In this document: piece after piece, positions 32,776-44,242 of the stretch
Layout: the number at the start of each line of letters is the position of its first letter
Numbering within the stretch: position 1 is the stretch's first letter
Assembly: GCF_000499845.2 (NCBI RefSeq)
Contig: NC_023756.2
Coordinates: forward strand, 38,320,565 to 38,384,564
DNA: 64,000 nt
Source: Phaseolus vulgaris
Lineage: Eukaryota; Streptophyta; Magnoliopsida; Fabales; Fabaceae
Direction of reading: 5' to 3'
Translations under genes and position numbers: made by a program
Notes under the pieces: model-generated
What the model was told of the DNA's origin: nothing
Databases searched by the model: none
What the model saw: only the letters and a program-made list of their open reading frames with translations

Positions 32776-32971
32776 AGTACTCAAATAAGTGGTGCTTTAT
32801 GCACAATGTGTAGGGTAGTTGAAGAATAAGTAAATCATAGTTTTCACTTGCAAAGTAGCAATAACAATATGAAAGTACTCAAATAAGTGGTGCTTTATGC
32901 ACAATGTGTAGGGTAGTTGAAGAATAAGTAAATCATAGTTTTCACTTGCAAAGTAGCAATAACAATATGAA
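32776..32971. repeat. Exact 98-bp tandem duplication
   Basis: AGTACTCAAATAAGTGGTGC through AATAACAATATGAA occurs twice back to back with a 98-bp period and no difference that I can see. This points to a very recent duplication (or an assembly artefact) in otherwise unremarkable AT-rich DNA. Confidence 0.93.
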
Positions 32972-35735
32972 ATTTGTGTAATAAATGATTAGGTATTACC
33001 ACAGTCATATATAACTATTATATGCAACATCTACATCAATTCATCTTATCAGGTTTGAATGGAAAATGAAACCAAATTTCCATATGTATGTGGATATATT
33101 GATTGTGTAGGGTATATGAAATCAAATAAATAAAATTATATTAAGGAAAGACAAGTCAAAGTATGAATTTTTGTAGACTCGAGATTATGAAACCAAGGTT
33201 ATAAACGTTATGCACTAAGGTCAAGTCCAATTTAGATGGAAGAGGAAGATTGTGAATCATAGTGAATAAGTTTTTGGTCAAATAGGACATAAGAGGAGGC
33301 ACATGTGCCGTGTTAGGAATGAGACTAAAAGAAAACCACCTCTAGTTAGGTAATTTATAATATTTAGAGGTGAATTTCATCTGACAGAGGAGTTAGAAAT
33401 GAGTGACTAGAATAGGCCTAGTGATTATGTTTAATTCCAATTTTTAAGCTTAAATACTTGAAGGTCAAAAGAAATTACAAATAGGAAAAGGAAAAGGAAG
33501 TAATCTGATATACAACAGGAGGTATTAAATATTTCAGGTATACATAAAACAAGTTTGGTAGGGAAGAAAAAGTAGACAATAAGAAGTTATGTTAGGAAAT
33601 TAGAGGTGGTGTCTGAATTAGTAGAAGACTCTGTATTTGTGCAAAAAAGATTGTAAAAGGCACAATTGAGATAGGCATACAACTCCTATAGAAAATTTAG
33701 GACATAAACAACCATCTTATGGTGCATTAGGGACACTAGTCAGAGCTATAAGCAATAATGCAAAAAAAAAAAATCATTGACGTCACTCATTTTATGTTCG
33801 TTAGCCAAAAACCTTATCGTAATTGCTCAACGTCATTGAGTGGGGACTCTGTTGTTGTAGCAAGTCTAACATAACCTTGCTCAGTTGTTGCCATACCTTG
33901 CCTGCACATCCTCTTGAGCACGCTCAGCTCAAGTACCTTAATGTCCCTGCTCCACGTTGTGAAAGGAGGACTTTGTTGTCATGATTATGTTGTGACTGTC
34001 GCTTGGTTGAGTGCATAATGTCTCCAATTGTTAAACTACCATCTTTTGTTTGAGAATACTTAATAATGGTTTGAAATGATAAAGGTTATGATGCTTGAAA
34101 TTTTTTGATGTCGTAAAGATAATACTTTCATTTTTTTCTCCTTAAAACAACATAAAAACACTTGTTTTTTAGGTATGTTGTTAAATCGATGTAATAACTT
34201 ATTTTTTATGTCACTAACATTTACATCAAATCTGAAAGTGATGCAATTTGACTCAAATAATTGACATAGAAAGTTAATTTTGTGCTAATGAAGGATTCAC
34301 AAAAATGTAAAACACATATGTATGACATGGAAGTCAAAGTTCTGCATAATATGTTCCAAATAGTTGGTGCACATGTGGGAAAAGTAGGGTGAAGACGAAT
34401 TACTCATATTTGTGACATAATCACCATATATGAACTAATAGAATAGTGATAGACTAAACTTCATTTCAGGCTATCTATTTTATTTTGTAGAGTTTACAAG
34501 CTTTAATGTTTTTTGCCTATGTTGGTTAGTTTTGTTCGCTTATTTTTGTTGGGTCTCTTCAAAAGTGTTTTTGAGACTATTAATTATTTGTATTCTTTAT
34601 AATATAAATACAATATTGTGAGAAATTCAAGTGTGGAATCAAGAATTCCAAATAAATAGAGTTGACTAAGATGAATAATATATAAAAAAATACTCACAAA
34701 TTTATATTTAAATTTTTTATATTAAAGATGATATTAAATCTTTTGTATATAGTTAATTCATGACTTCATCTTTTCTATAAAAAAAGACTTTTGTATTTTC
34801 ATTTAAATTTTCTCAATATCAACAGTGTATTTCTATGTGGCAAAAAAATTTTCAACATCCAAATTGTGTCTGGCTGTTGTTCTATATATATATTTTTATA
34901 TTATTATTATTTTTTTTTTTAACTTTTCAATCGATAAAACTATGATTATTTTTCTTTGCAATTTGACTTTCATACAGTGTTATAGCATTAATTAATTTTA
35001 AATATTTTACTTTCATAAAACTTTCAAGATGTTCTAAAGTTTGAAAACAAATTTATAAGGGCAAAGTAAAGAAATTTTAACCATATTTAATAAAAATATA
35101 AGGAATAAAAGTATATTCTTTCTAGTAATAAATATTATAAAGTTTTTGGTAACTCCAAAAAAAAAAAAACTTAATGGTTTTGATAGTTAACATTTAATAA
35201 ATATATGCATCCTGTGTCGTAACAATTATTGTGTTGCTTTTAAATTTTTAGTGTTGGAGTGCTAATTTTGTTGATGTCATGTGTTATGTTAGTAATAAAT
35301 ACCTAACTATGATTATTACATGTCAATACAGTTAATTAAGAAATAATAAATTATTATAAAAAATAAATTAATATTTTTATCAAACATTAGGCATAGAAAA
35401 AAAAACTAAAAAAAATCCAAATCACTAATTTTATTATATCAATTTCAAAATTATCAAAAACTTATATAACTCAAAATATATACTAATTTACTATGCAAAC
35501 AAAATTTATAACGGGATATGACATAAAACTAATAACGAAGATAAAAAGGTTAACTTTAAATAATTTCAACCAAAAGTAAAATTATTAAAATGTTGAACGA
35601 GCAAATAAATTAATTTACGAGATATAATTATTATAATTTAAGGATCAATATTAGAAAACCTTTGCTTAATGGCAGTTATGTTATTAGCCTTAAAACCTAA
35701 GGGTTAACACTAAACACTTCCCTTCAATACTTACC

Positions 35736-35743
35736 TATAAAAG
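35736..35743 (+). promoter_or_regulatory. TATA box of the C2-domain gene
   Basis: TATAAAAG lies 92 bp upstream of the ATG. A pyrimidine-rich 5' leader (CACAAACTCTCTTTCTCAG) follows, placing the transcription start near 35765. Confidence 0.75.
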
Positions 35744-35827
35744 CCACACAACTCACAGCATTGTTGCTTCGTGTGTTTCCACAAACTCTCTTTCTCAGTT
35801 ACCATTTCCACTAACTCACTCACTCTC

Positions 35828-36613
35828 ATGGCTTCCCACTACGAACTTGAAGTGAATCTCGCGTCAGCGCGTGGCTTGAAAAACGTGAACTGGCGCCACG
35901 GCGCGAACCGCCCATACGCCGTCGTTTGGGTGGACGCTAAGAACAAGTGCTCCACGACCGTCGACGAGGACGGGGACACCGAAGCCACGTGGAACCAAAC
36001 CCTGGTTATTCCTCTTCCTCCCGAGCCTCTTGAGGATCTCTCTCTCCACGTCGACGCGGTTCACGCCGGCTCCGAGGAGGACACCGAGCCGCTTATCGGC
36101 TCGGCTCGGCTGAAGGTTGTTGAAGTCCTTGAAGACGTTGGAGTCGGAGCGCGCGTGAGCCGCACTCTCGCACTGAAGCGCCCCTCGGGAAGACCCCAAG
36201 GGAAGGTGGACGTTAATGTCGTTATAAGAGAAACTGGTGGCTATCGTACACGGGATGCGTACTACGCGCCTCCTTTAGGTGCAAGGGATTATTCCCCTGC
36301 GTCGCATGGCTATGGCTACCCGTCTCATCAGGATAATAATAATAATTATAATTCTGCGCCCCAAACGACGTCGTATGCATAGCCTCAAACGTCGTCGTAT
36401 GGACAAGGGAGTAGTTATAGCTACGGGACCGCTCAAGAAGAGAAAAAGAGTAAGTTTGGAGGGATGGGGACCGGATTGGCTGTGGGCGCGGTCGCTGGGG
36501 TTCTAGGTGGAGTCGCGCTCGTAGAGGGTGCTGATTTTCTGGAGGACAAGATTGCTGATGACGTGGCAGAGAACGTTGAGGATGATCTTGGATACGATGA
36601 AGATGATTTCTAG
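35828..36613 (+). pseudogene. SRC2-like: SRC2-like C2-domain gene with an internal TAG stop
   Basis: Intronless gene beginning [22 protein letters not shown] at 35828, a good ATGGC context 65 bp after the likely start site. Residues 5-125 form a C2 domain, the membrane or calcium-lipid binding module of plant SRC2 proteins induced by cold or stress. A Tyr/Pro/Ser/Asn-rich linker follows. At codon 185 (36380-36382) there is TAG where the repeated PQTTSYA/PQTSSYG context suggests an original CAG. The same frame then continues 76 more codons without a stop. That part includes the Gly/Ala/Val-rich hydrophobic segment [23 protein letters not shown] (split here only for naming) and an acidic end, as expected for a full 261-residue SRC2. 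As read, only a 184-residue C2-plus-linker protein without the membrane segment is made. A sequencing error or a real null allele are both possible. It is the only GC-rich, clearly host coding region in the window. Confidence 0.88.
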
Positions 36614-37043
36614 AGAATCATAACTTTTCCTCTAACAATATGAGAAAAAAAGAAAAAGAAGAGAAAATATCGTTTACTCTTTTTTTGGCATCTTTTTCAG
36701 TTATCGTTGTTTGTTCTTAACTTTTATTTTGGTTACCGTGGTTGAATGCGTGTACACTTTGCATATTTCTCTTTTTGTATTCCCTAGTTGTCGTGTTTGT
36801 CACGATTATTATACAAAAGAATAATTGTTTAAAGAATTGTTCTAAAACGAAACAAACATTTTTTTTACTAAGAAATGTGTGATCATGGTACTTATAATGA
36901 TTTGACGACGATCTTGGTTTTAGTTTTAAGAAATAATTATTTGAAGAATTCTCTTTTTTAACAATATTTGAATAGCTCTTTTATAAAATTAATAAGGCTT
37001 TGATCAACATAAAATAAAATTTATATATACTTGTGATTGTTAT
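36614..37043. other. 3' flank of the C2-domain gene
   Basis: AT-rich, with no gene. It should contain the 3' UTR; AATAAT-like signals near 36820 are candidates for polyadenylation but cannot be singled out. Confidence 0.4.
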
Positions 37044-37250
37044 TGTTGAAGATCTCACATTCATTAAAGATGAGGACAATTTATTGTATATAGAAGTGGA
37101 TGTAAACCTCACCTCATCGATCGATTTTATAAGATTGAGTTATGGTTAAAGTTTATCCTATAATATAGTATCAAAACAATTTTGAACCTATTTTTAACGA
37201 GCGTAAAGTCCACCTTTATAATAGTGATATATCTGACACTTATAATCATA
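37044..37250 (+). mobile_element. Remnant LTR plus primer-binding site of an LTR element
   Basis: Starts TGTTGAAGATCTCACATTC and contains AACCTCACCTCATCGATCG and TTATAAGATTGAGTTATGG. It is followed by ATAGTATCAAAACAATTTTG, a decayed form of the TGGTATCAGAGC primer-binding site and its usual neighbour. I know similar LTR ends from legume genomes, so an old solo or truncated LTR is likely. The exact ends are uncertain. Confidence 0.5.
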
Positions 37251-37856
37251 GTTTAAAGAATATTATTTCTATGAATATGTTTAGTTGGTGTTGGATTTAC
37301 ATAAAAAAAAAAGTTTATATTGTGAAGTTCATTTTTCCCTTAAAAACCAATAGTCGTGCACCGTGACTGCTACAAGAAGCATCCAAGGCAATGTTTGGAC
37401 GTGATGTTACCATTCATTTCATTGGGAAACCAAGAAAAGGTCTTGGTCATCTTTGGGAATGAGGCAAGCTTCACGAACAGGGAAAGAAACAAAAAAATGG
37501 AAGCAAAATATAGAAAGAATTGAAATAAAAGAAAGAAAAATAAAAAAGGAGTTGATTAAATATAGAAAATAAAAAGCAGAAGGAGTTGTTTGATCTCTTT
37601 GATAGTCTATAAGTTGAACATAACACACAAATAGTTAAGTTAGGTTTGATTTGTCTTGTTACGTAAGAACGGATAACGTAGACTAGGTTTTAAAATCTTA
37701 CATTAAATTTTTAACTCAAGAATATAACAGTTAATTATGCAGGTTACAAATTAGGCAGCCTTTTCTCAAATACTTACTTTCTAATTTCTCATTGCACATC
37801 TTTATTCTAATCTTCCGTATCACATCCTTATCATTTTATCCTCTTGCACTCTCTAT
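37251..37856. other. Intergenic, no gene recognised
   Basis: AT-rich with A-rich and T-rich stretches. The 69-codon minus-strand frame at 37419-37628 is Phe/Leu-rich low complexity and not credible as a gene. Confidence 0.5.
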
Positions 37857-37859
37857 CAT

Positions 37860-39432
37860 CACTAATACAAAAATACTTTAACGACTATTAAAAAGATATA
37901 TAAAGACGATCTGGAACCATCATTATTGCAAGTGTTAGAATTGTTGTTTAAAGTCACATTAACGACACGTGTAAAAAAAATTGTCGTTATTCTAAAGTCC
38001 ATCTGGAGCTGTCGTTATAAATATTTTTTTTTAAATGAAACATTTTATTATTATATAAACTATAGTCATGCTATAAAACATCAAATTTCCATAACAATAA
38101 TACATGTAATATCATAATTTAAATATGAAACTCTACATACAATAAATTAGTACATAACATTCTACAAAAAGTTTTATGTCATTCTAAACCCCAAATTTTC
38201 AAATGTTTTTGTATTGAGGAATTACCTGATTCAAATCTCTATCAATTTTAGCTTGCACAATGGTCGACATCCACTGCATAACATAGTAACCGTACTCATA
38301 ATTTCCAATTTGATTATTACACTACAAGTGAAAATAAATGTTATTGAATGAATGAATCAGACACATTAAAATGAGTGAACAAATATACTTTAAATACCTT
38401 TAGGTTTTTCCACATTTGCACTTTCCCTTCCACTCAACATGTTATATCCAAAATAAGTACTGAAATAATAAGATTTCATGTTAGAACACATAACATTATG
38501 AGTACTAAATTTGTGAATGTAATATAATCATAATGGTTTGATAAATCTCTAATTTAAACTAGGAAACATCGTGCAAAATTTCAGAATTTTCTAACAAGTG
38601 AATGTATGAGAACTAAAACCTTAAAATGCTTGAAAAATACCTAAATAATATTAAAAAAAAATAAAAAATAGTAAATGGTGAATTTTTGGAATTTTGGTCT
38701 ATCCGACTTCTATGTCAAAAGTTATAGCCATTTGAAGTTTTTTCGTGCTAATTTTTAGTAATTCCATATGTATCACTATTCTCTTCATTGTCAGGACTCC
38801 TCCTAAATGAAGTTTCCACAAATCCTAAACTATCAAGTAATCAACACATACATGCAAATATTTAATTAAAAAATTTAAAATACTTCAAACTTAAGTGTGG
38901 AGGTTCGACGTCGTGAAGAGCTATAAAGGAGGTCTGAGAGGTGCGGCGTGCGGACATCCTGACAGCGTGTGGGTGGCATGTGGAGGTGCTAGCGGTGTGT
39001 GGAAGGGTTGGCGACGGAGGCAGCTGCTTGCGCGCACAGAGGAGAGATGTGCATATGAGCGTCGTTCACTATGGTGGAGAGGGAGAGAGGCCCGGGAAAA
39101 GAGCTTGGGGCACGGAGGGGGTAGGGCGGAGGGGTAGGTCGGAGGCGGGGAGAGTTGCGTTGAGTGTAGTGGAGAGGGAGAGAGGCACGAATGAGAAGAC
39201 GAATGAATGAGAGTGCAGATTGAGCTTTAGAGTTAATTTTTGCTCTTTTAACACGGTTTCCCACTTAACCGTCGTACCTTACCCACAACTTCTCATTAAC
39301 GACGGTGAAAAGACAAACCGTCGTTATTTAGCAACATTTATTCACCAAAATGTCATCGTGCTTTTTTTTTTCTGACGGATTTCTATCAAATATCGTTATT
39401 CATGGTCATTTTTAAGATTTTTGGTACTAGTG
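37860..39432. mobile_element. Non-autonomous CACTA (En/Spm) transposon
   Basis: 1573 bp bounded by CACTAATACAAAAATAC on the left and, inverted, CACTAGTACCAAAAATC on the right. A 3-bp target duplication CAT flanks it (37857-37859 and 39433-39435). Subterminal regions carry repeated AACGAC / GTCGTTA / AACGACGGT words, as is typical of CACTA elements. No transposase is present. A GC-rich interior segment (38890-39235) contrasts with AT-rich arms and may be captured host DNA. Confidence 0.9.
38890..39235. other. GC-rich cargo within the CACTA element
   Basis: About 345 bp of G-rich plus-strand sequence with GAGAGGGAGAGAGGC repeated at 39075 and 39170 (GTGGAGAGGGAGAGAGGC). Frames are open on both strands because stops are rare in such composition, and no protein family is recognisable. 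A captured promoter or 5' UTR fragment (GAGA-rich) is possible. Confidence 0.45.
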
Positions 39433-39435
39433 CAT

Positions 39436-40039
39436 CTCTACCACTAACTGAAAAGTGTATTCATTGCCAATAACTTAATGACAATTTGTTTTTCTAAATT
39501 AGAGATAGATAATTTTATATTAAAGGAAAGATTAATAAATTTGTAATCTTTGTTGATGTTGGTACCTTTACACCAAAATTTTGAGATTCCAAAAGTCATG
39601 AACAAGAAAATCTTATTTAACATTTACTAGATGGAGGGAATTTAAGATTTTTTAGACACGTTTGTCTTATTTTTATTACAAAATAAAAGAATAGTTACTA
39701 AAGAACGCCTTTTGAATTATGGACCCTCACCTAATGTCTTGGGGGAATACATATTTTTAGTAAAAAAAAATTACAACAAAGTCTCATGTAAGCTAGAGAA
39801 GCAGCAACAATGAAGGATGTTTTCACCCTTTATTTTCAACTCCACGATATAAGATGTGAAAGGCTTCTTGTACAAAGTGTAAATGACTTTTGAATCTGTA
39901 CGATACATTACTAATAAGATTTTAAGTATTACAATATACTTAATGTAACATCTGTAAGATTTATAATGCAATACTACTTTTCAGACACAAGTATTAGAAT
40001 TACATTATTTATAAATATTTTCGTTTAAGACATAAATGG
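39436..40039. other. Intergenic, no gene recognised
   Basis: AT-rich, no credible coding sequence or structured repeat seen. Confidence 0.5.
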
Positions 40040-40262
40040 AAAAGTAATAATAATAATAATAATATATATTAATTTTCAAATAATAATAATAAATATTAAT
40101 TTTTAAATAATAATAATAAGTATTAATTTTAAAGGAAAAATAATAATAATTATTATTAATTTTAAAAGAATAATAATAATAATAAATATTAATTTTAAAA
40201 GAATAATATACAATATTAGTTTTAAAGAAATAATAATAATAGTAATAATAATAAGTACCAAT
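40040..40262. repeat. TAA-rich minisatellite
   Basis: Runs of (AAT)4-6 alternate with ATTAATTTTAAA-type spacers in five to six units of about 30-37 bp. The minus-strand open frame across it (40103-40480) is an Ile/Leu artefact of this repeat. Confidence 0.8.
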
Positions 40263-41959
40263 TTAATAAATAAATAAAATAAAATAAATTTAATAAAAGA
40301 AAGATAAGATGAAAGAGATAAGCTTTCTGATGGATAGATAAAATTGCATTCAATGCAGTAAAAGAAAAAAAAAAATATTGTGGGGGTATAAATACGGAGG
40401 GCCGGAGAAAGAAATGGAGAAGAGGGAAGAGAAAAATAGAGAGAGAGGAGAGACAAGAGAAAAAAAAATTCCTTAATCACAATTCAACACTTCAACCAGC
40501 AATAATAAAGTAGGAAAATTACTCATTTATTATTTATATATTTATTTTATATATAAATTTGATCTCTTAAGTTGTATTTAGATTGTGGAATTTTAGGTTG
40601 TGTTTGAATGAGAAAGTACATACTTGAGAATTTAAGATAGTGCATGTGCGAAAATTTGAAAAGAAAGTGAGTGTGTTTGGAAGTAAGTGTGTTTAGATTT
40701 GGGTATGTTAGAGTAAATTTGTAATAATAATTTATTAAAGTACGTGAATGATGTGATGTCTGTGATGAATTTTTTTAATTTTTATAAAAAGTATAAATGT
40801 CAGTTTATAAATTTACCCTTGTATTTTAAAATAGTTAAATAACGAAATATGAGGTATTTTTGTGTAAATTTGAGTTAACTAAAATATTGTAAATTATTTT
40901 TGATATTGTTGAATAAATTACTCCGTTATCATTGAATAATTATCTTTTAAAGAATGTGAGTTACTTAATATTGTCAAAACATGAAAAGAATAGTAAAAGT
41001 AATATTATGTAATCATATAAAAATTTATCATTATATTTATTTATAAATATTGAAAGTTTTTTCTATTCATTGAATTAGATTGCGTGTAGATACATAACCA
41101 TGTAGATATTTTAGAGGACATTTTATAATAAAAATGTTATATATAGAGTAAATTGTACAACAAATTTATTTATAAAAAGAGAAAATATATAGAACAAAGT
41201 ATGAAATATCATACATTATGATAGAAAAATAATAAAAAAAAGATATTATTATATATATTTATTGCATGAATGACACATCTATTTTATAATAATCATTCCT
41301 TTTTAGGCATTGTTGTCATCCCAACCTAATATATTATTATTTAGTTAATAATAATTAATAAAACTTTTTTTAACCTTCCAATTAGTTAGAATTTTTCCTT
41401 CTGAAACCTCAGATCGCCACCACTTCCTCTCATCCTACAACTCAAAATCACCAAGATCTAAATTTTGTCCCTAAAACTTGTTCCATGTAAAGCAAAAAAT
41501 AAGGGTAAAACGAGAAAACACCACCATCCTACGTGGCTTTCCCCTCCCATCTTTGCATATGAGAGAGGGGAAAAAAATAATTGTTCACGCAGATCCACTA
41601 TTCTCCGCACATCCCTTGATCCAAACCATGAATATCCCCTCACATCCTTCCTCATCAACCGTGGAGCCCTTGAAGCAAACAAAGCCTTAATGTGATGCCC
41701 ATAATCTCGTTCAATTTATTTATCTTATTTGTTTTATTTATTTTACATATTTTATTTATCTCTAGTGATGCACTTATCCATTTTATTTATATTGTTTATC
41801 TTTAGTTACAAAATTGTTTATTTTATTTACATTATTTATTTCCAGTTATTTTCAGTCACGCACTGGTCTATTTTATTTAATAATATTTGTATTAATTATG
41901 ATGTCTCACTAATATGTATTTTTTTGTGTCAAATCCAATTGAAGCCTGAAGCTGTGTGA
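40263..41959. other. Intergenic with dispersed DNA-element-like ends
   Basis: Contains the inverted relative of 880-1130 (40600-40850), starting near TTAGGTTGTGTTTGAATGAG. At 41580-41690 there is a C-rich stretch whose reverse complement includes GGATGTGAGGGGATATTCATGG and GGCTTTGTTTGCTTC. A pair of AGG(N)TTGTGTTTG-like ends could mark a non-autonomous element of about 1.1 kb, but no TSD was found. No gene is recognisable. Confidence 0.35.
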
Positions 41960-42977
41960 TGTTTTAGGTTTAGGTTTTGGTTTGGGGTTTAAAATCTTTG
42001 TAAGATCAATTTTGATTCTCATACAAAGCTCATTTCAATTAGTCTTAAAGATTAAAGTGTTTTTCCATGCAAAGGGAAAAACAACTGATTAAAGTTTCGA
42101 ATAATCGGTTGTTTGTAACTTAGCTGGCAAAGAAGGTTTTGAAATTGTTTTATAACTGACAAGAGCATTCAACCGGTTAAATCGTGGTTATAACCGATTA
42201 AATGTATGTCCTTGTAACAGCTTTTTTGAAAATCTGTTTCAACTGGTTTGGTTGTTTAGATTTGCTTTAACGTTAGCAGTTCAAGTATTATAAATACGTT
42301 TTTGATTCAAACGTTTATAAGTTTGATGAAACAATAAAACTTTTGATACTCTGAGTTGAGATTGATTTGAGAGATTACAAAACTGTTTGTGAAAAGGTTT
42401 CTACCAAGTCTTTAGCAAGATTGCTTAGTGCTTTGTTGTGGTTAAAAGAACTGATCTATAGGGTGTTGGTGTATTGTGTTTTACCAGGTGTTTTTCTAAT
42501 CCTGTTCAAGTTCTTGTAATTGTTCATATAATATTCTGTATAACTGTGTAAAATCCTGTAAAGTCAGTGGGATTCTGGCTTGAGGTGGTTGTTGTGTGCA
42601 AAGAGGGTGAGTAGGCTTTGTGGGATTCAAAGTCACCTCTTTGTGTGTGATGTTTGTGTAATCTGTGATTGATTGCTTAGTGGATACTCAGTGGTTTGAC
42701 TGAGAACTGGATGTAGCTTTGTGATTGAGTGAACCAGTATAATCTCTGTGTGTGATTCTCTCTATCTCATCTCTCATTAAACTGTCTGTATTTTTCGCTG
42801 TCATAAACAACCGGTTAAATCGCAATTTTAACCGATTGTTTTTCTGATTCCAGTTTTTGTTTGACTAATGAATTGCTTTTCTGAGTTGTTTGTTAGAGCT
42901 TCATTCTAAGAAAAGCATTTATGAAAATAGTTTGAAAACAATTCACCCCCCTCTTGTTGTAGTCATCAAACCTAACA
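41960..42977 (+). repeat. Sirevirus-like solo LTR
   Basis: About 1018 bp from TGTTTTAGGTTTAGG to AAACCTAACA. It has the same plan as the LTR at 23473-24746: paired ACCGATT-type motifs (42080-42115, 42165-42205, 42805-42842), a GTGAACCAGTATAATCTC block, and the AATTCACCCCCCTCTTGTTG tract followed by AGTCATCAAACCTAACA. No PBS or coding sequence follows and no TSD is clear, so solo LTR is the best reading. Confidence 0.6.
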
Positions 42978-43490
42978 GTAAGTTCCTTTTTGCTATAAAG
43001 ATCCTTTATTCTTTGTTTTTCCTTAGGATTTATCATCAATCTAGGTGGGGTTAGTTGAGAAGAGTAATTCTTTCAACTTATTCTACTATATACTAAATTT
43101 TTGTTATGTTTGGATAACTTGCATTTGGTCCTTATATCTTGAAGCTTATCCAGACTAAGGGGATAAAATTCTAGAGGTTGCTTGTAAAGCAATCAATTAA
43201 GATAAAGGAAGCTAACTTTAATTTTTAATAGCATCCTAGGCTAGAAGATCTGATGTGGAGGGGACAGGTCCCAATATTCAGTTTATCCTGCAAGGATGTT
43301 GTTTGTTTATATATTATTTAAACTTGTAGAAATATTAGATTTTGATAGTTTGGAAGTTAAATATTGTTTTTGATGTTGGAAAGATTCTTGAATGTTATGT
43401 GATTGAATGATATGTATTATATATGAATGATGAAAATTGTAGGAAATTGATGTCATACATTTGGGATAATGTATGGACTAATGATTTTTT
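42978..43490. other. Intergenic, no gene recognised
   Basis: Non-coding. No repeat structure was found. Confidence 0.45.
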
Positions 43491-44242
43491 GTGTATTAAG
43501 TATTGATGCCTATGTGGTACATCCAGTCCTCAGCTAACCACTAAGAATTTATTATGCAATCAACACTAGATTACAAAACACACTAAGAATGTTGATCTTG
43601 AACCCCTCAAGAACACACAACACTCCTTTGCAACACCACAATTTCCACAAACCTTTCAGAAACTGCTTTACACAGATTACACATATTTATAGTATTCAAA
43701 AGAAGGAAATATAATGCACCTAGGCTTTACAAAGCAATAATACAAATTGATAGAAAATGAGTTCCTATTTCACACACAAACAATGATTTAAAGACTCTTG
43801 ATTATCTTCAAAACGTTTTTAATAATCTTTCTTTCTTAGACATTTGAAAAGATCACATGACATTCTTTACAAAAGACTAAAAGAAGTGGTTAAAATTGTT
43901 AAATCATTAATCAAAATCAGTTAAAAACATTTAAAAATAGTTTGGAATTCATAACAAAATTTTGTTAAAAAACAACTGATTGATTTATTTTTCTCTTAAG
44001 AATTACACATAAAACAACCAGTTGTTTTATCAAAATAACTGACTATTTTTGCCTTACATAAAATACAAAAGAAAGCAAAGCTTTTTCAAAACCATTGAAA
44101 AACATTAAGTGTCAATCAACCAGTTGTTTCGACAAATCAATTGGATAAAAAAACTTGTTGTAGTCTAAACAACAACTTTTTCAATTGATTGAAAGCTCGA
44201 AACAACTGACTAAAATGTCACGACTTTTTAGAAAAGACTTCT
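43490..44242 (-). repeat. Sirevirus-like LTR fragment, reverse orientation
   Basis: The reverse complement has the same features as 23473-24746: paired CAACTGGTTG / ACCAGTTGTTTT motifs, then GTGTTCTTGAGGGGTTCAAG, TTCTTAGTGG, and a block leading to GAGGACTGGATGTA. It is interrupted at 44238 by the inverted-LTR element G1. Some of the sequence after 49072 may be its continuation. Confidence 0.55.

Larger units (their letters stand above)
27010..35700. other. Long AT-rich intergenic region, no convincing gene
   Basis: About 8.7 kb with no ORF above about 105 codons that looks coding. It holds a dinucleotide run, a foldback element, a minisatellite and a 98-bp tandem duplication (listed separately). 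Weak protein-like traces occur near 30880-31000 (MKQLGMDSDWRREWY) and 33260-33310 (FGQIGHKRRH, knuckle-like). They may be decayed transposon coding sequence but cannot be assigned. Confidence 0.55.

Noticed and set aside
33220..33320. Zinc-knuckle-like FGQIGHKRRH trace
   Set aside because: Only one of the cysteines is recognisable and the surrounding frame is full of stops. It may be a transposase or gag relic, but cannot be supported.
38895..39264. Overlapping long frames on both strands in the GC-rich part of the CACTA element
   Set aside because: GC-rich DNA has few stops. The proteins are Arg/Gly-rich with no domain, and frames are open on both strands at once.
40103..40480. 125-codon Ile/Leu-rich open frame on the minus strand
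   Set aside because: Direct translation of the TAA-rich minisatellite and a GA-rich stretch; not a membrane protein gene.
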